Shown: positions 8,807 to 19,220, counted from the stretch's first letter. The stretch is DNA of 64,000 nt from Phenylobacterium sp. RIFCSPHIGHO2_01_FULL_69_31 (GCF_001824475.1 NZ_MHXN01000032.1:113259-177258), one strand, 5' to 3'. Numbers and translations: made by a program. The notes: generated by a model from the sequence alone, not told the origin.

Positions 8807-10915
8807 TCAACGCTTGGCCGTCAACGCCTTCGGCGCGGACTTGACCGGCGCGCCGTCCGCCTGCGCTTCTCCCAGCAACGCTGCGCAGTTGGCGTCCTTC
8901 GCCAGGCCCGGGTCGATGAACGGCAGGATCGCGGCCAGAGGCGACAGCAATGACCCCAGGGTCACCGCCGCCCCGCCCTGGGCGATGGCCGACCCAGGCT
9001 CGACGCCAAGCTTGGGCGCCATCAGTGGTCCCTTGATCGTGACGGGCATCAGCACACGGACCAGGCGGAACTTCTTATCCTGGCCGCGCAAGCGCAGGTC
9101 CATCCGCTCCGCGCCAAGGTTCACCGAGCCCTTGCCGGTCACGAGCACCGGCCCCGTGTCGAAGACGATGTTGTTGGCCCGCATCACCCCGTCGCGGGTC
9201 TCGAATTGCGCCACGGCGCAGCGGATCGGCGTGGTGTCCTTCTTGTTCAGAAGTCCCAGCCCCTTGACGACGTTGACGCCCATCAGTTCGGCGAACGCCT
9301 TGCGGATCTCCCCGCCCGGCGCCACGACCATAACCTCCCCGTCGGCGCTGGCGAACGCCTTGTGAACGCTGTTGCCTTCCCCCGTCAGCCTGGCGCGGCC
9401 CACGAGCGAGCCCGTCAGAGCCGGCGCACCCTGGAACTGGACCGGTATCAGGGTCTCGATGCGTGAATTCGTCAGCCGCAGGTCGAGATCGGTCACCGGC
9501 GTGGCCTTGCGGGCGTCGAGGTTGACGTGCCCGCTGACCTGGCCGCGTGGCAGATCCAGCTTCAGGGGCTGGGCCCGCAGCAGCCCGCCCTCGAGGCGCA
9601 CCCGCACCGAACCGGAGTTCAGCTTCACCGGCGTGTCGCGGATCGAGACGGCGCGGTAGCTCACATCCGCGTCCATGGCCCGGATCCGGCTGACGTCCAG
9701 CGGCGCGTCCGGCAGCAGCCGCTGCTGCGCGGTCATGGTGCGCGCGATGGCGGCCTGCTCCGGCGAGATGGTTTCGCCAGGCCCCACCTTCGGCGCCGCG
9801 CCGAAGAGCGCGCCCAGGTCGTCCCAGTCCAGGCTTTGGGAGCTGAGGTCGGCTTTCAGGAACGGGCGCTCGCGGCCGGTATCGACCGAGACGTCGCCCG
9901 ACAGGTCGCTGTCACCCACCCGGCCGCCCAGGTTGTCGATCTTCCATACCAGGCCGTCGCGCGAGAGACGCCCGCGCAGGCTGTACGGCGGAGTGTTGGG
10001 CAGGGCGACGCCCGTCAGCGGGAAGAGCTGGGCCATGTCGGGCCCGCGGGCCGTGGCGTTCATATAGAAGCGGCCCATGTCGAAGGGCTTTGGCACCGCG
10101 CCACGAGCGGTGATGTAGGTCTGACCCGCCCGTAGGTCCACATCGAAAGGATACGGCTTGTCGCGCTCGATATTCAGCAGCGGCCCGCCGACCACGTCGG
10201 CGCGGAACGGGGCGCCATTGATCGTGCCGCGGCCGGTCAGTTCGAACCCACGATTGTCGGCGCCCAGCCGTTCGCGGGCGTTGATCGTGCCCTGGAAACG
10301 AATGTCACGCTGGGCGTCTAGGTACTTGAGCTGGCCATCCCGGATGACGAAGCGCTGGACCGGCGGCAGGTTCATAGGCGCCTTCGCCCGGCCGTCCGAG
10401 AAGTCCCAGTTCTTGCGGCCCTTCGCGTCGGCCAACAGGCTGAAGTTGGGCCGCTCCACCGCCAGCACCCGGATGTCGGCCTTGCCCCACAGCAGCGGCA
10501 CGAGCCGGACGCGGACCCGCAGGCGGTCGATGGTGCCCATCTTCCCCTGCCCAGCCCAGGCCGGATTGGCGATGGAGATCCCGTCGACCGTGGCGCTGGG
10601 CCGCCAGGACCAGAGATTGACGTTCAGGTCCCCCGCGATGGTCACCTCGCGGTGCATCCGCGCCGAGGCGATGCGCTCCAGCGGCCCACGGAACCAGTTC
10701 CAGTCCCAGATGAGGATGAGTATGGCGATCGCGAGCGCCAGGACGGCCAGGATCCCGCCGGTCCATCCCAGGGCCTTCTTCGTCGGCGGAGTTAGCTTCG
10801 GGGGCGTGAGCCGCGGATGCGACAGCCGCTCCCGCAGGGGTCGGCGTGCGCCCGGCTGGGGGCGCGCCTTGCTCCCGCGGCGCGGCGGGGCGGAGGGAAC
10901 GGGTTGCTGGCTCAC
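8807..10915 (-). CDS. AsmA family protein
   Basis: Single N-terminal TM then FRGPLERIASARMHREVTIAGDLNVNLWSWRPSATVDGISIANPAW; C-terminal AsmA-like repeats. Confidence 0.88.
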   Translation of the reverse strand: MSQQPVPSAPPRRGSKARPQPGARRPLRERLSHPRLTPPKLTPPTKKALGWTGGILAVLALAIAILILIWDWNWFRGPLERIASARMHREVTIAGDLNVNLWSWRPSATVDGISIANPAWAGQGKMGTIDRLRVRVRLVPLLWGKADIRVLAVERPNFSLLADAKGRKNWDFSDGRAKAPMNLPPVQRFVIRDGQLKYLDAQRDIRFQGTINARERLGADNRGFELTGRGTINGAPFRADVVGGPLLNIERDKPYPFDVDLRAGQTYITARGAVPKPFDMGRFYMNATARGPDMAQLFPLTGVALPNTPPYSLRGRLSRDGLVWKIDNLGGRVGDSDLSGDVSVDTGRERPFLKADLSSQSLDWDDLGALFGAAPKVGPGETISPEQAAIARTMTAQQRLLPDAPLDVSRIRAMDADVSYRAVSIRDTPVKLNSGSVRVRLEGGLLRAQPLKLDLPRGQVSGHVNLDARKATPVTDLDLRLTNSRIETLIPVQFQGAPALTGSLVGRARLTGEGNSVHKAFASADGEVMVVAPGGEIRKAFAELMGVNVVKGLGLLNKKDTTPIRCAVAQFETRDGVMRANNIVFDTGPVLVTGKGSVNLGAERMDLRLRGQDKKFRLVRVLMPVTIKGPLMAPKLGVEPGSAIAQGGAAVTLGSLLSPLAAILPFIDPGLAKDANCAALLGEAQADGAPVKSAPKALTAKR

Positions 10916-10958
10916 GGGCGCTTCAACGCGCCGCGCTCCGGTCCGTTTCGCCGAAAAT

Positions 10959-11522
10959 CTAGTGACTTACGCCACGCGCCGTCAGCGCGGCCCGCGCGGT
11001 GGCCAGGATGATCGCCAGGTCGAAGCCGAACGACTGCCGCTCCAGGTACTCGCGGTCCAGCTTCACCTTTTCCGGAATCGGCAGCTCGTCGCGGCCGTTC
11101 ACCTGCGCCCAGCCGGTGACCCCGGGGCGCAGGCGTTCGACACCCGACTGCGTGCGCAGTTCGATGAGGTCGTACTGGTTGAACAGCGCGGGCCTCGGCC
11201 CCACCAGGCTCATGTCGCCGACCAGAACGCTCCAGAGCTGCGGCAGCTCGTCCAGGCTGGACTTGCGCAGAAAGCGGCCCAGGGGCGTGACCCAACGGCC
11301 CGGGTCCTCCAGCAGGTGCGTGGCGACGTCCGGCGTGTCGGTCCGCATGGAGCGGAACTTCGGCATGACGAATTCGCGGTTGTGCTGGCCAACGCGTCGG
11401 GACCAGTGGATGGCCGGGCCGGGGCTGGTCATCCGGACCGCGAGGCCGAGCGCCAGCAGGACCGGCCAGCCTATGGCCAGCCCGGCCAGCGCCACCACAA
11501 TATCGAAAGCCCGCTTCGCCAC
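10959..11522 (-). CDS. Undecaprenyl-phosphate sugar transferase (bacterial sugar transferase family)
   Basis: KRAFDIVVALAGLAIGWPVLLALGLAVRMTSPGP, KFRSMRTD, SLDELPQLWSVLVGDMSLVGPRPAL, PGVTGWAQVNGR. Confidence 0.93.
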   Translation of the reverse strand: MAKRAFDIVVALAGLAIGWPVLLALGLAVRMTSPGPAIHWSRRVGQHNREFVMPKFRSMRTDTPDVATHLLEDPGRWVTPLGRFLRKSSLDELPQLWSVLVGDMSLVGPRPALFNQYDLIELRTQSGVERLRPGVTGWAQVNGRDELPIPEKVKLDREYLERQSFGFDLAIILATARAALTARGVSH

Positions 11523-11559
11523 CCGCCGTTGTTAGCGTCCGGCGGGCCGCCGCGCCACG

Positions 11560-12084
11560 TCAGGCTTCGGTGGAAGGCGCCTTCTTGCCCCGAGGCTTGA
11601 GGGCGGGCTCGCTGCCGACGGGAGCCGGCTCCTCGATCACGGGCTCGGGGGCGGCTTCGAGCACCGGCTCGGCGGCCGGTTCGAACGGGGCGGGGTCGGC
11701 GATGAGCTCCGGTCCCGGGTCGATCGCCGGCGCTGCGGCGGACTCCATCAGCGGGCTGATCGGCGCGGCTTCGCCGCCGACGGCCAGGGGCGCGGCCTCA
11801 AGCAGCGCGTCGCCGGCATCTTCCAGGACCTGCTCGGTCGCTTCGACCAGCGCCTCGACGACCTCGACGGCGGGTTCGAACAGCGGCTCGGGCGTGGGCA
11901 GCGCCTTCGCGGCGCCCATCAGCGCTTCGAGGTTCACGGGGCGGGCCCACTGGGTCATCCACCAATAGGCCAGCCCGCCGGCGGCGGCAGCCCCGAAGTA
12001 GCTCCAGAGCGGCGAGGCCACGCCGACCAGAAGCGCCGGGCTCACGCGGGGTTGCGGGATTTCGGGAAGGTCGAAGGACGCCAT
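11560..12084 (-). CDS. Membrane-anchored Ala/Pro/Glu-rich hypothetical protein
   Basis: ATG at 12084 (MASFDLPEIPQPRVSPALL...); one hydrophobic segment then low-complexity acidic P/E/A tail. Confidence 0.6.
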   Translation of the reverse strand: MASFDLPEIPQPRVSPALLVGVASPLWSYFGAAAAGGLAYWWMTQWARPVNLEALMGAAKALPTPEPLFEPAVEVVEALVEATEQVLEDAGDALLEAAPLAVGGEAAPISPLMESAAAPAIDPGPELIADPAPFEPAAEPVLEAAPEPVIEEPAPVGSEPALKPRGKKAPSTEA

Positions 12085-12154
12085 GGAAGAGTTCCTTGCG
12101 GCACGGAATTGTGCGCCGCAACATAACACCTGCCGTGGCTTCGCAGTTGCGAAA

Positions 12155-12982
12155 CTATTGTGGCGAAAGGCGGTAGACCCGGGCGCTCCCGCCGGCGCCC
12201 AAGACTTGCGCGGTCCAGCCGCAGATGGCGGCAAGCGGCGCGGTGAGGTCGGAGCCGCCCATCACCACCAGGGCGCAACCGTTCATCTTCATCGGGTCGT
12301 TGAGCGGCCGCATGCGGGTCTCGGCCACCACCATCGGGGCGTCGACCTCGTCCTCGAGGTCGCGGAGGAAGCTGTCGAGGGTCTCCAGGTCCTTGATGGG
12401 CAGCCAGACCAGCGCCTGGGCGTCGGCGTTTTTCCGCCGCAGCGCAGCCAGGGTCTCCACGATCCGCTGGTAGTCGTCGGGCTTCTCGAACGGCGGATCG
12501 ATCAGCACGAGGACCCGCCCGGCCCGGGGGCACTCCGCCACCGCCGCCGCGTAGCCATCCTGGTTCAGGGTGCGGATGTTCTGGCGTCCCCGCAGCGCCA
12601 CGCGCAGCGCATCGTGCTCGTCGGCCCGGAGCTCGCAGGCGATGTAGCGGTCGGCGGGCCGCAGCGCGTCCGCGATCAACCAGGGCGAGCCCGGGTAGCG
12701 CCGAACGCCGCCGTCGGCGTTGAGGCCCCTCACCGCCTGGATGAGGGGCGCAAACTCGGCTGGGGCGTCCTTCGCGTCCATCAGGCGCACGACCCCAGCT
12801 TCCGCTTCCCCCGACTTCTTCGCCTCGCCGCCAGCCAGGTCGTAGAGCCCGCGTCCCGCGTGGGTGTCGATCACGGTCAGCGGCGGGCCCTTGACCGTCA
12901 GGTCCGCCAGGAAGCGCAGCAGTCCGGCATGCTTCACCAGGTCGGCGAAGTTCCCGGCGTGGAAGGCGTGGCGATAGTTCAA
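12155..12982 (-). CDS. rlmJ: 23S rRNA (adenine(2030)-N(6))-methyltransferase RlmJ
   Basis: MNYRHAFHAGNFADLVKHAGLLRFL, DTHAGRGLYDL, VLIDPPFEKPDDY. Confidence 0.93.
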   Translation of the reverse strand: MNYRHAFHAGNFADLVKHAGLLRFLADLTVKGPPLTVIDTHAGRGLYDLAGGEAKKSGEAEAGVVRLMDAKDAPAEFAPLIQAVRGLNADGGVRRYPGSPWLIADALRPADRYIACELRADEHDALRVALRGRQNIRTLNQDGYAAAVAECPRAGRVLVLIDPPFEKPDDYQRIVETLAALRRKNADAQALVWLPIKDLETLDSFLRDLEDEVDAPMVVAETRMRPLNDPMKMNGCALVVMGGSDLTAPLAAICGWTAQVLGAGGSARVYRLSPQ

Positions 12983-13026
12983 GGCGATCCGGGGGTTGAG
13001 GGAGGAACCGGCGTGGCCATACCACG

Positions 13027-14064
13027 TTGCCGCAGCTCCGGTGGAGGGCTGGGATGCCGAAGGACATGAACGAAACGCCGGTCCCCGCGGGACTGACCTA
13101 CGTCACCGACCAGGACCCGGGCCTGCGCCGCAAGCCCGCGCGCGCAAACGGCTTCAACTACGTCGACCCGGACGGCAAGCCGGTCTCGGACGAGAAGACC
13201 CTGGACCGCATCCGCGCGCTCGCGATCCCGCCGGCCTGGACGGACGTGTGGATCTGTCCGCGGGCCAACGGCCACATCCAGGCCACCGGTCGCGACGCGC
13301 GGGGACGCAAGCAGTATCGCTATCACGCCCGCTGGCAGGCCGAGCGCGGCGCAGGCAAGTACGACCGCCTGCTCGCCTTCGGCCGGGCGCTGCCTCGCCT
13401 GCGCAAGCGGGTGGAGGAGGACCTCGCCCGCCGCGGCCTGCCCCGCGAGAAGGTGCTCGCCGCCGTGATCCGCGTCATGGAGATGACCCTCATCCGGGTG
13501 GGCAACGAAGAATACGCCAAGACCAACAAGAGCTTCGGCCTGACGACCCTGCGCGATCGCCACGCCAAGGTGAGGACGACGGGGGCGGTGTTCGAGTTCA
13601 AGGGCAAGAGCGGCAAGGTCCACCAGACCCGCTTCAACGACCGCCGCCTGGCTCGGGTCGTCAAGGCCTGCCAGGATCTGCCGGGGCAGCGCCTGTTCCA
13701 ATACCTCGACGAGGACGGCCAGCGCCGAGCAGTCGAGAGCGCCGACGTCAACGCATACATCCGCGAGGCCCTGGGCGACGACTTCTCGGCCAAGGACTTC
13801 CGAACCTGGGCCGGCACCGTCGCGGCGGCCCGCGCCCTCACCATGCCGGAGTGCGCCGACCTGTCGGCGGCCAAACGCAACGTAAACACCTGCGTGAAGG
13901 CCGTGGCCGGCCTCCTCGGGAACACCGCGGCGGTGGCCCGCAGCGCCTACATCCACCCCGCCATCCTGGACGCGTACGCCGAAGGCAATCTCGACCTGAA
14001 GCCGGGCAAGGAGGAGCGCGCGTTCGAGCTCGCGGTACTCCGGTTCCTGGAGGCGGCGCGCTGA
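13027..14064 (+). CDS. DNA topoisomerase IB
   Basis: GLTYVTDQDPGLRR, AIPPAWTDVWICPRANGHIQATGRDARGRKQYRYH, IRVGNEEYAKTNKSFGLTTLRDRHAKV. Confidence 0.95.
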   Translation: MPQLRWRAGMPKDMNETPVPAGLTYVTDQDPGLRRKPARANGFNYVDPDGKPVSDEKTLDRIRALAIPPAWTDVWICPRANGHIQATGRDARGRKQYRYHARWQAERGAGKYDRLLAFGRALPRLRKRVEEDLARRGLPREKVLAAVIRVMEMTLIRVGNEEYAKTNKSFGLTTLRDRHAKVRTTGAVFEFKGKSGKVHQTRFNDRRLARVVKACQDLPGQRLFQYLDEDGQRRAVESADVNAYIREALGDDFSAKDFRTWAGTVAAARALTMPECADLSAAKRNVNTCVKAVAGLLGNTAAVARSAYIHPAILDAYAEGNLDLKPGKEERAFELAVLRFLEAAR

Positions 14065-14151
14065 CGCTGCGGCAGTCTCGCCGCCCTCGGCAACCATGGC
14101 TATGGTGATCGCCGATAAGGCGCGGGCGAACCGCGCTGTCGGAGGATACTC

Positions 14152-15366
14152 ATGCTCGCCCCGCGCCTGCGCTTCGGCGCCTTCATCGCGCCCTTCCACC
14201 CGGTGGAAGAGAACCCCACCCTCGCCCTGGAACGCGACCTGGAGCTGGTCCAGCACATGGACGCCCTGGGTTTCGAGGAAGCCTGGTTCGGAGAGCACCA
14301 CTCGGCCGGCTACGAGCTGATCGCGAGCCCCGAGGTCTTCATCGCCTTCGCCGCCGAACGGACGAAGCACATCCGGCTGGGCACGGGCGTCTCGTCCCTG
14401 CCCTACCACCATCCGCTGATGCTGGCCGACCGGATCAACCAGCTCGACCACATGACCCGTGGCCGGATGATGTTCGGCGTCGGCCCGGGCGCCCTGATCT
14501 CGGACGCCCGCATGATGGGCATTCCGCCGGATAAGCAGCGCGACCGCATGGACGAGGCGCTGGAGGTGATCGTCCGCCTGCTGCGGGGCGAGGAAGTCAC
14601 CCACAAGTCCGACTGGTTCGAGCTCTGGCAGGCCCGCCTGCAGATGACGCCCTACTCCCGGCCCTCGGTGGAGATCGCCGTGGCCAGCCAGGTCTCGCCC
14701 ACCGGCGCCCGCGCGGCCGGACGGCACGGGCTCGGCCTGTTGTCGTTGGGGGCCACCGGCACGGCGGCCTTTAACGCCCTGGCCTCCAACTGGCACATCG
14801 CCACCGAGATGGCCGGCGACCACGGTAAGACCATGGACCGTTCGGCCTGGCGTCTCGTCGGCCCGATGCACATCGCTCCCACCCGCGAGCAGGCCATGGA
14901 AGAGTGCCGGTTCGGCCTGGACAAGTGGATCTACTACTTCCGCGAGATCGCCAACCTGCCGGTGGTCCCCGAGGGCCCCGATCCGGTGAAGGCGCTGGTC
15001 GAGAGCGGCACGGCCATCATCGGCACGCCGGACGATGCGGCCGCCCGCATCCAGCAGTTGGTCGACCAGAGCGGCGGCTTCGGCGCCTTCCTGCTGATGG
15101 ACCACAACTGGGCGCCTTGGGAGGCCAAGAAGCGCAGTTACGAGCTCTTCGCCCGCTATGTCGCGCCGCGGTTCCAGCAGCTCAACGACAACCGCGAGGC
15201 CTCCATCGCCTGGGTTGGCGGGAACAAGGCGGAGTTCACGGGCCAGACCATGGCCGCCATGGGCGCCCGCATCGCCCAGCACATCGCCGAGAAGGGCGCG
15301 GCCGACATCCGCCCGGAGCTCGCCGCCCTGGTCGGAGCTGCGACGCCACCGGCCAAGGGCGAGTGA
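14152..15366 (+). CDS. LLM-class (luciferase-like) flavin-dependent oxidoreductase, limonene-monooxygenase-like
   Basis: LGFEEAWFGEHHSAGYELIASPEVFIAFAAERTKHIRLGTGVSSLPYHHP. Confidence 0.88.
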   Translation: MLAPRLRFGAFIAPFHPVEENPTLALERDLELVQHMDALGFEEAWFGEHHSAGYELIASPEVFIAFAAERTKHIRLGTGVSSLPYHHPLMLADRINQLDHMTRGRMMFGVGPGALISDARMMGIPPDKQRDRMDEALEVIVRLLRGEEVTHKSDWFELWQARLQMTPYSRPSVEIAVASQVSPTGARAAGRHGLGLLSLGATGTAAFNALASNWHIATEMAGDHGKTMDRSAWRLVGPMHIAPTREQAMEECRFGLDKWIYYFREIANLPVVPEGPDPVKALVESGTAIIGTPDDAAARIQQLVDQSGGFGAFLLMDHNWAPWEAKKRSYELFARYVAPRFQQLNDNREASIAWVGGNKAEFTGQTMAAMGARIAQHIAEKGAADIRPELAALVGAATPPAKGE

Positions 15367-15373
15367 CCCCCGC

Positions 15374-16321
15374 CTAAGGCGACGTCGTGCCCAGGAAGGC
15401 CGTGATCGCGTTCAGGGTCTCGTCGAAGCGGCCGGCCAGCGCATGGCCGCCGGTGGAGAAGACCAGGGCGCGGCCGTCCGGCGCTAGCCGGGCGATCTCG
15501 CGGGCCCGGGCGGCGGTCCCGAACCTGTCGTCCTCTGCGCTGATCGCGAGCAGCGGGCAGTCGACCTCTCCGATGGGATAGGCCCTGCGGCCCGCCGCCG
15601 TCTCGATGTCGAACCGCATCCCGGCGCTGCGCGCGCGGATCGGCAGCAGGTGGTCCAGCACCTGCTGCACGCGGGCCTGCTCCTGCGCGGATGCGCTCCG
15701 CACGACGGCGGCGTCCGTGCCGAGCATCATCTCGCTCAACGCCCCGGGCGCGACGGGCGTCGCCTTGAGCAGCGCCCAGGCCACGAAGTCCGACTTGAAC
15801 ATCGCGTCCGCCAAGGGGCCGCCGCGGATCTTGGTCCCCTCCGGCAGGAAATCGGCCGGAACCAGCAGGATGACCGCCCGGCATCGATCCGGGTGGCGCG
15901 CGGCGAACTGCAGCGCCGACCAGGCGCCAGCGGAGATGGAGACCACCGCCGCCTTCTCCACGCCGAGCCGGTCCAACAGCTCGACATAGGCGTCGGCCTG
16001 CATCTCCGTCGTGAGCGCCGACGGCAGATCCGAGCGCAGGTAGCCGAACCGAGAGGGTGCGATGACTTGATAGCCCCGCGTCGTGAGGGCGCCGGTCATG
16101 TCCAGCGCCTGGTCGAAGCCGCCGGCCGCACCGTGGATGGCGAGGACGGCCGGCCCGGTCCCCGCCACCGCGTATTCCAGCCGCCCGTGCGAGGTCGGCA
16201 TGATCTCGCTGCGCCCCGCGAGCCGATCCTGCGCCGCCGATAGATCGTGGCGGAAGGCGGCGAAGATCGCGGCGCCACCGATCGCCAGCACGGCCAGCGC
16301 GGCATAGAAGGAACGGCGCAT
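15374..16321 (-). CDS. Alpha/beta hydrolase
   Basis: VLAIHGAAGGFDQ, VVSISAGAWSALQ nucleophile elbow, C-terminal FSTGGHALAG. Confidence 0.88.
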   Translation of the reverse strand: MRRSFYAALAVLAIGGAAIFAAFRHDLSAAQDRLAGRSEIMPTSHGRLEYAVAGTGPAVLAIHGAAGGFDQALDMTGALTTRGYQVIAPSRFGYLRSDLPSALTTEMQADAYVELLDRLGVEKAAVVSISAGAWSALQFAARHPDRCRAVILLVPADFLPEGTKIRGGPLADAMFKSDFVAWALLKATPVAPGALSEMMLGTDAAVVRSASAQEQARVQQVLDHLLPIRARSAGMRFDIETAAGRRAYPIGEVDCPLLAISAEDDRFGTAARAREIARLAPDGRALVFSTGGHALAGRFDETLNAITAFLGTTSP

Positions 16322-16406
16322 GGTGCTGCGATCCCCGCGTCAGAGGTCACCAGCTTCGCAGCCGGGCCGCCATCCCGCCTTGATCCATCTCACCCGCCGG
16401 CGCGCG

Positions 16407-18413
16407 TCAGCGCCGGTAGCTGAACCCGATCCGGAGGGTCTGGGGCGCGGAATAGCTCTCGACCCCGTCCGCCGTCTCGCCCACCTCGATGGTCTCGTCG
16501 AACAGGTTCTCGGCGGCCAGGTAGACCTCGGCGTGTTCCGCGATCCGCCAGGCGGCCCGCGCGTCGACCTGCAACCCGGCGGAGAGCCGACGGCTGTTCA
16601 GGTCGTCTTCCCACCGGGCGCTCTCGTATCGGACGTCGCCGCTCAGCGTCAGGGCTTCCAGCGGCTGGAAGCGCAGCCCCCCGGTGATCGTCCATTTCGG
16701 CGTCTGGGCCGGGCGGAGCCCCGTGAGCTGCGGCGTGGCGGTTCCGCCATCCACCTCGGCGTCGGTATAGGCCGCTGCGGCGCGCCACCCGAAGGCGGCG
16801 CCGATATCGCCCGACGCCTCGCCTTCCAGCCCCCAGGCCTCGATCTCGCCGGCGTTGCGGCGCTGGCGCAGGGTTCCGCCGGCGGGCACGAAGCCGGCCA
16901 CCGGGAAGGTCCCCGGCCCGGCGCCAATCGTCACGTTGGCGATAGGGTCCTTGAGCAGGTTGTAGAACGCGCCTGCCGACCAGCGGACCGACGCCGCGGT
17001 CCCGCCAAGGCCCGCCTCGATCCCCTGCAGCGTCTCCGGCTTCAGCGTCGGGTTCGCCTCGGTGATGTCATTGCCCACCCGGAACGGCCGGTGCAGCTCG
17101 TTCAGGGTCGGGGCGCGGAAACCCGCGTAGGCCGCGGCTCGCAGGTGGAGGTCGTCGCTGAACGCATAGCGCACCCCCACGCGGCCGGTGGGCGTCGTGT
17201 CCGAGCGGTTCGGCGAGGCCTGGTCCAGCGTGACCGCGCCCGTGGCCGTGTCGCGCTCGATGCGGACGGCGTCGTAGGCGCGCGAGCGGTCCAGCCGCAC
17301 GCCGCCGGTGAGCAGCCACGGCCCTTGGTCGAGCGCCGCCTCGACATAGGCGCCGGCCACCAGGGTCTTGCCGCCGGCCTCGCGCTCGCGGGTGAAAGCT
17401 CCGTTCATGAACCGGAACCGCTCGTGCTCGGTCCCGTCCGCCAGGCGCACGTCTGCGCCCACTTCCCAGTTGAGCGGCCCCTGCCGACCCTGCCAGGCGG
17501 CGTTCAGGCCGTAGCCGGTGGCGGGGGTGTTGTACTGGTCGTTGGCCGGCGTCGTGGCGACCCGGCCCGCCGCGACCGCCACCGAACTGTTCTCCAGGTC
17601 GCTCTTGCGCACCCAGCCTTGCAGCCGCCAGCCGCCGACGCCCTCGGTCGCAGGCTGCGCCAGAGTGACTGCGGCCGACATCCCTGTGCTGTTCGATCGC
17701 GCGCCGCGCAGGCCCGCCTCCTGGTTCACCTGGAAGGCCGATAGACGAACCGCCGCCTGCACGTCCCCGAGTTCGCGCTGCAACCGCACCGCCACCGAGG
17801 CGTCGTCGAGGCGGAGGCGCGTGTCGGCGGCCCCGCGCCGGGCGCCGCGCACGGCATAGTACCCGTCCGTCCTGGAGCCCGCCGCCGTCACCAGAACACC
17901 TGGGGCGCCGGCCACCACGGCGGCGCGGTAGCTGCCACGCTCCCCGGCCGAGACATCGAAACTTGCCAGGCCTTCAGGCGTGGCCCGCTCCTCCAGCGCC
18001 ACGACGCCGGTCAGGGCGCCCGCGCCATAAGGGCCGGCCCCCGCCCCCCGCACGACGGTGGCGCTCTCGATCCCCTCGGACGGCAGGCCGCTCCAGATCA
18101 CCCAGCCGCCGAACGGATCGTTCTGCGGCGCGCCGTCGAGGGTCACCAGCGCCCGGCCGGCGCCGGAGGGCGCGATGGCGCGAAGCGACAGGCCCTGGGT
18201 CGTCGGATTGGCGGCGCCCGAGCCGGTGCGGCGGAACAGCGAGACGCCCGGAGCGCTCTTCAGCGCCTCGTCCAGGCGCGGCTCGCCTCGGAGGGCCTCC
18301 GGCGCAATGCGGATGGCGCTGAACGCGGCTTCCCCGCCCAGCGGCGCGAGCCGGGGCGGATGGACGACCACGATCTCGACTTCCGGAGCCGGGGGCGGCG
18401 GGATATCGGGCAT
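16407..18413 (-). CDS. TonB-dependent receptor
   Basis: Plug domain (LDEALKSAPGVSLFRR...ATVVRGAGAGPYGAGALTGVVAL), C-terminal beta-barrel ending TLRIGFSYRR; first in-frame ATG downstream of the divergent SDR start is at 18413. Confidence 0.85.
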   Translation of the reverse strand: MPDIPPPPAPEVEIVVVHPPRLAPLGGEAAFSAIRIAPEALRGEPRLDEALKSAPGVSLFRRTGSGAANPTTQGLSLRAIAPSGAGRALVTLDGAPQNDPFGGWVIWSGLPSEGIESATVVRGAGAGPYGAGALTGVVALEERATPEGLASFDVSAGERGSYRAAVVAGAPGVLVTAAGSRTDGYYAVRGARRGAADTRLRLDDASVAVRLQRELGDVQAAVRLSAFQVNQEAGLRGARSNSTGMSAAVTLAQPATEGVGGWRLQGWVRKSDLENSSVAVAAGRVATTPANDQYNTPATGYGLNAAWQGRQGPLNWEVGADVRLADGTEHERFRFMNGAFTREREAGGKTLVAGAYVEAALDQGPWLLTGGVRLDRSRAYDAVRIERDTATGAVTLDQASPNRSDTTPTGRVGVRYAFSDDLHLRAAAYAGFRAPTLNELHRPFRVGNDITEANPTLKPETLQGIEAGLGGTAASVRWSAGAFYNLLKDPIANVTIGAGPGTFPVAGFVPAGGTLRQRRNAGEIEAWGLEGEASGDIGAAFGWRAAAAYTDAEVDGGTATPQLTGLRPAQTPKWTITGGLRFQPLEALTLSGDVRYESARWEDDLNSRRLSAGLQVDARAAWRIAEHAEVYLAAENLFDETIEVGETADGVESYSAPQTLRIGFSYRR

Positions 18414-18476
18414 GCTGGCTCGTCTGGCTGGTGCGGCAGGCGCCGCGAGGGCTAATGAGGCGGGATGGAGAGCGCA

Positions 18477-19220
18477 ATGGCTAAGGTCGCCATCGTCACG
18501 GGGGCGGGCAGCGGAATCGGGCGGGCAGTTTCCTTGGCGCTCGTTCGGTCCGGATGGAGCGTTACACTCGCCGGTCGACGCGCCGATGTCTTGCAGGAAA
18601 CAGCCGATCTTGCCGGGGCGGAAGCCACGTTGGTCCAGCCGACGGACGTGGCCGATCCCGATTCGGTCGACGCATTGTTCGAGGCGACGAAGGCCCGCTT
18701 CGGGCGGCTGGATCTGCTGTTCAACAACGCCGGGACTGGCGCGCCGCCCACGCCGCTGGAGGATCATTCCATCGAGCACTGGCGCCGAGTGGTGGACGTG
18801 AACCTCACGGGCGCCTTCCTCTGCACCCGGGCCGCGTTTCGCCTTATGAAGGATCAGGATCCGCGCGGCGGGCGGATCATCAACAACGGTTCGATCTCGG
18901 CGCACGCGCCCCGCCCGCGCTCGATCGCCTACACCGCCACGAAGCACGCGATCACCGGTCTGACCCGCTCGACCTCGCTGGACGGGCGCGCCTACGACAT
19001 CGCCTGCGGCCAGATCGACATCGGCAACGCCGCCACCGACATGACCCGCGCCATGGCCAAGGGCGTCCCCCAGCCGGACGGTTCGCTGAAGGTCGAGCCG
19101 ACTATGGATGTGCAGGCCGTCGCCGACGCGGTCCTCTACATGGCGGGGCTGCCGCTGTCGGCCAACGTCCAGTTCATGACCGTTATGGCGACTCAGATGC
19201 CGTTCGTGGGCCGTGGCTGA
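18477..19220 (+). CDS. SDR family oxidoreductase
   Basis: [39 protein letters not shown]. Confidence 0.93.
   Translation: MAKVAIVTGAGSGIGRAVSLALVRSGWSVTLAGRRADVLQETADLAGAEATLVQPTDVADPDSVDALFEATKARFGRLDLLFNNAGTGAPPTPLEDHSIEHWRRVVDVNLTGAFLCTRAAFRLMKDQDPRGGRIINNGSISAHAPRPRSIAYTATKHAITGLTRSTSLDGRAYDIACGQIDIGNAATDMTRAMAKGVPQPDGSLKVEPTMDVQAVADAVLYMAGLPLSANVQFMTVMATQMPFVGRG

Noticed and set aside
12140-12153. TTCGCA-GT-TGCGAA palindrome upstream of the P/E-rich membrane protein
   Set aside because: Single short dyad with no second copy identified; insufficient for a regulatory claim
12979-15282. 767-aa minus-strand ORF
   Set aside because: Antisense shadow of topoisomerase IB and the LLM oxidoreductase; no recognisable motifs, His/Arg/Gly-rich composition typical of GC-rich antisense frames
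14152-15366. Luciferase / light-emission system
   Set aside because: LLM-fold oxidoreductases are common monooxygenases; no lux partner genes nearby
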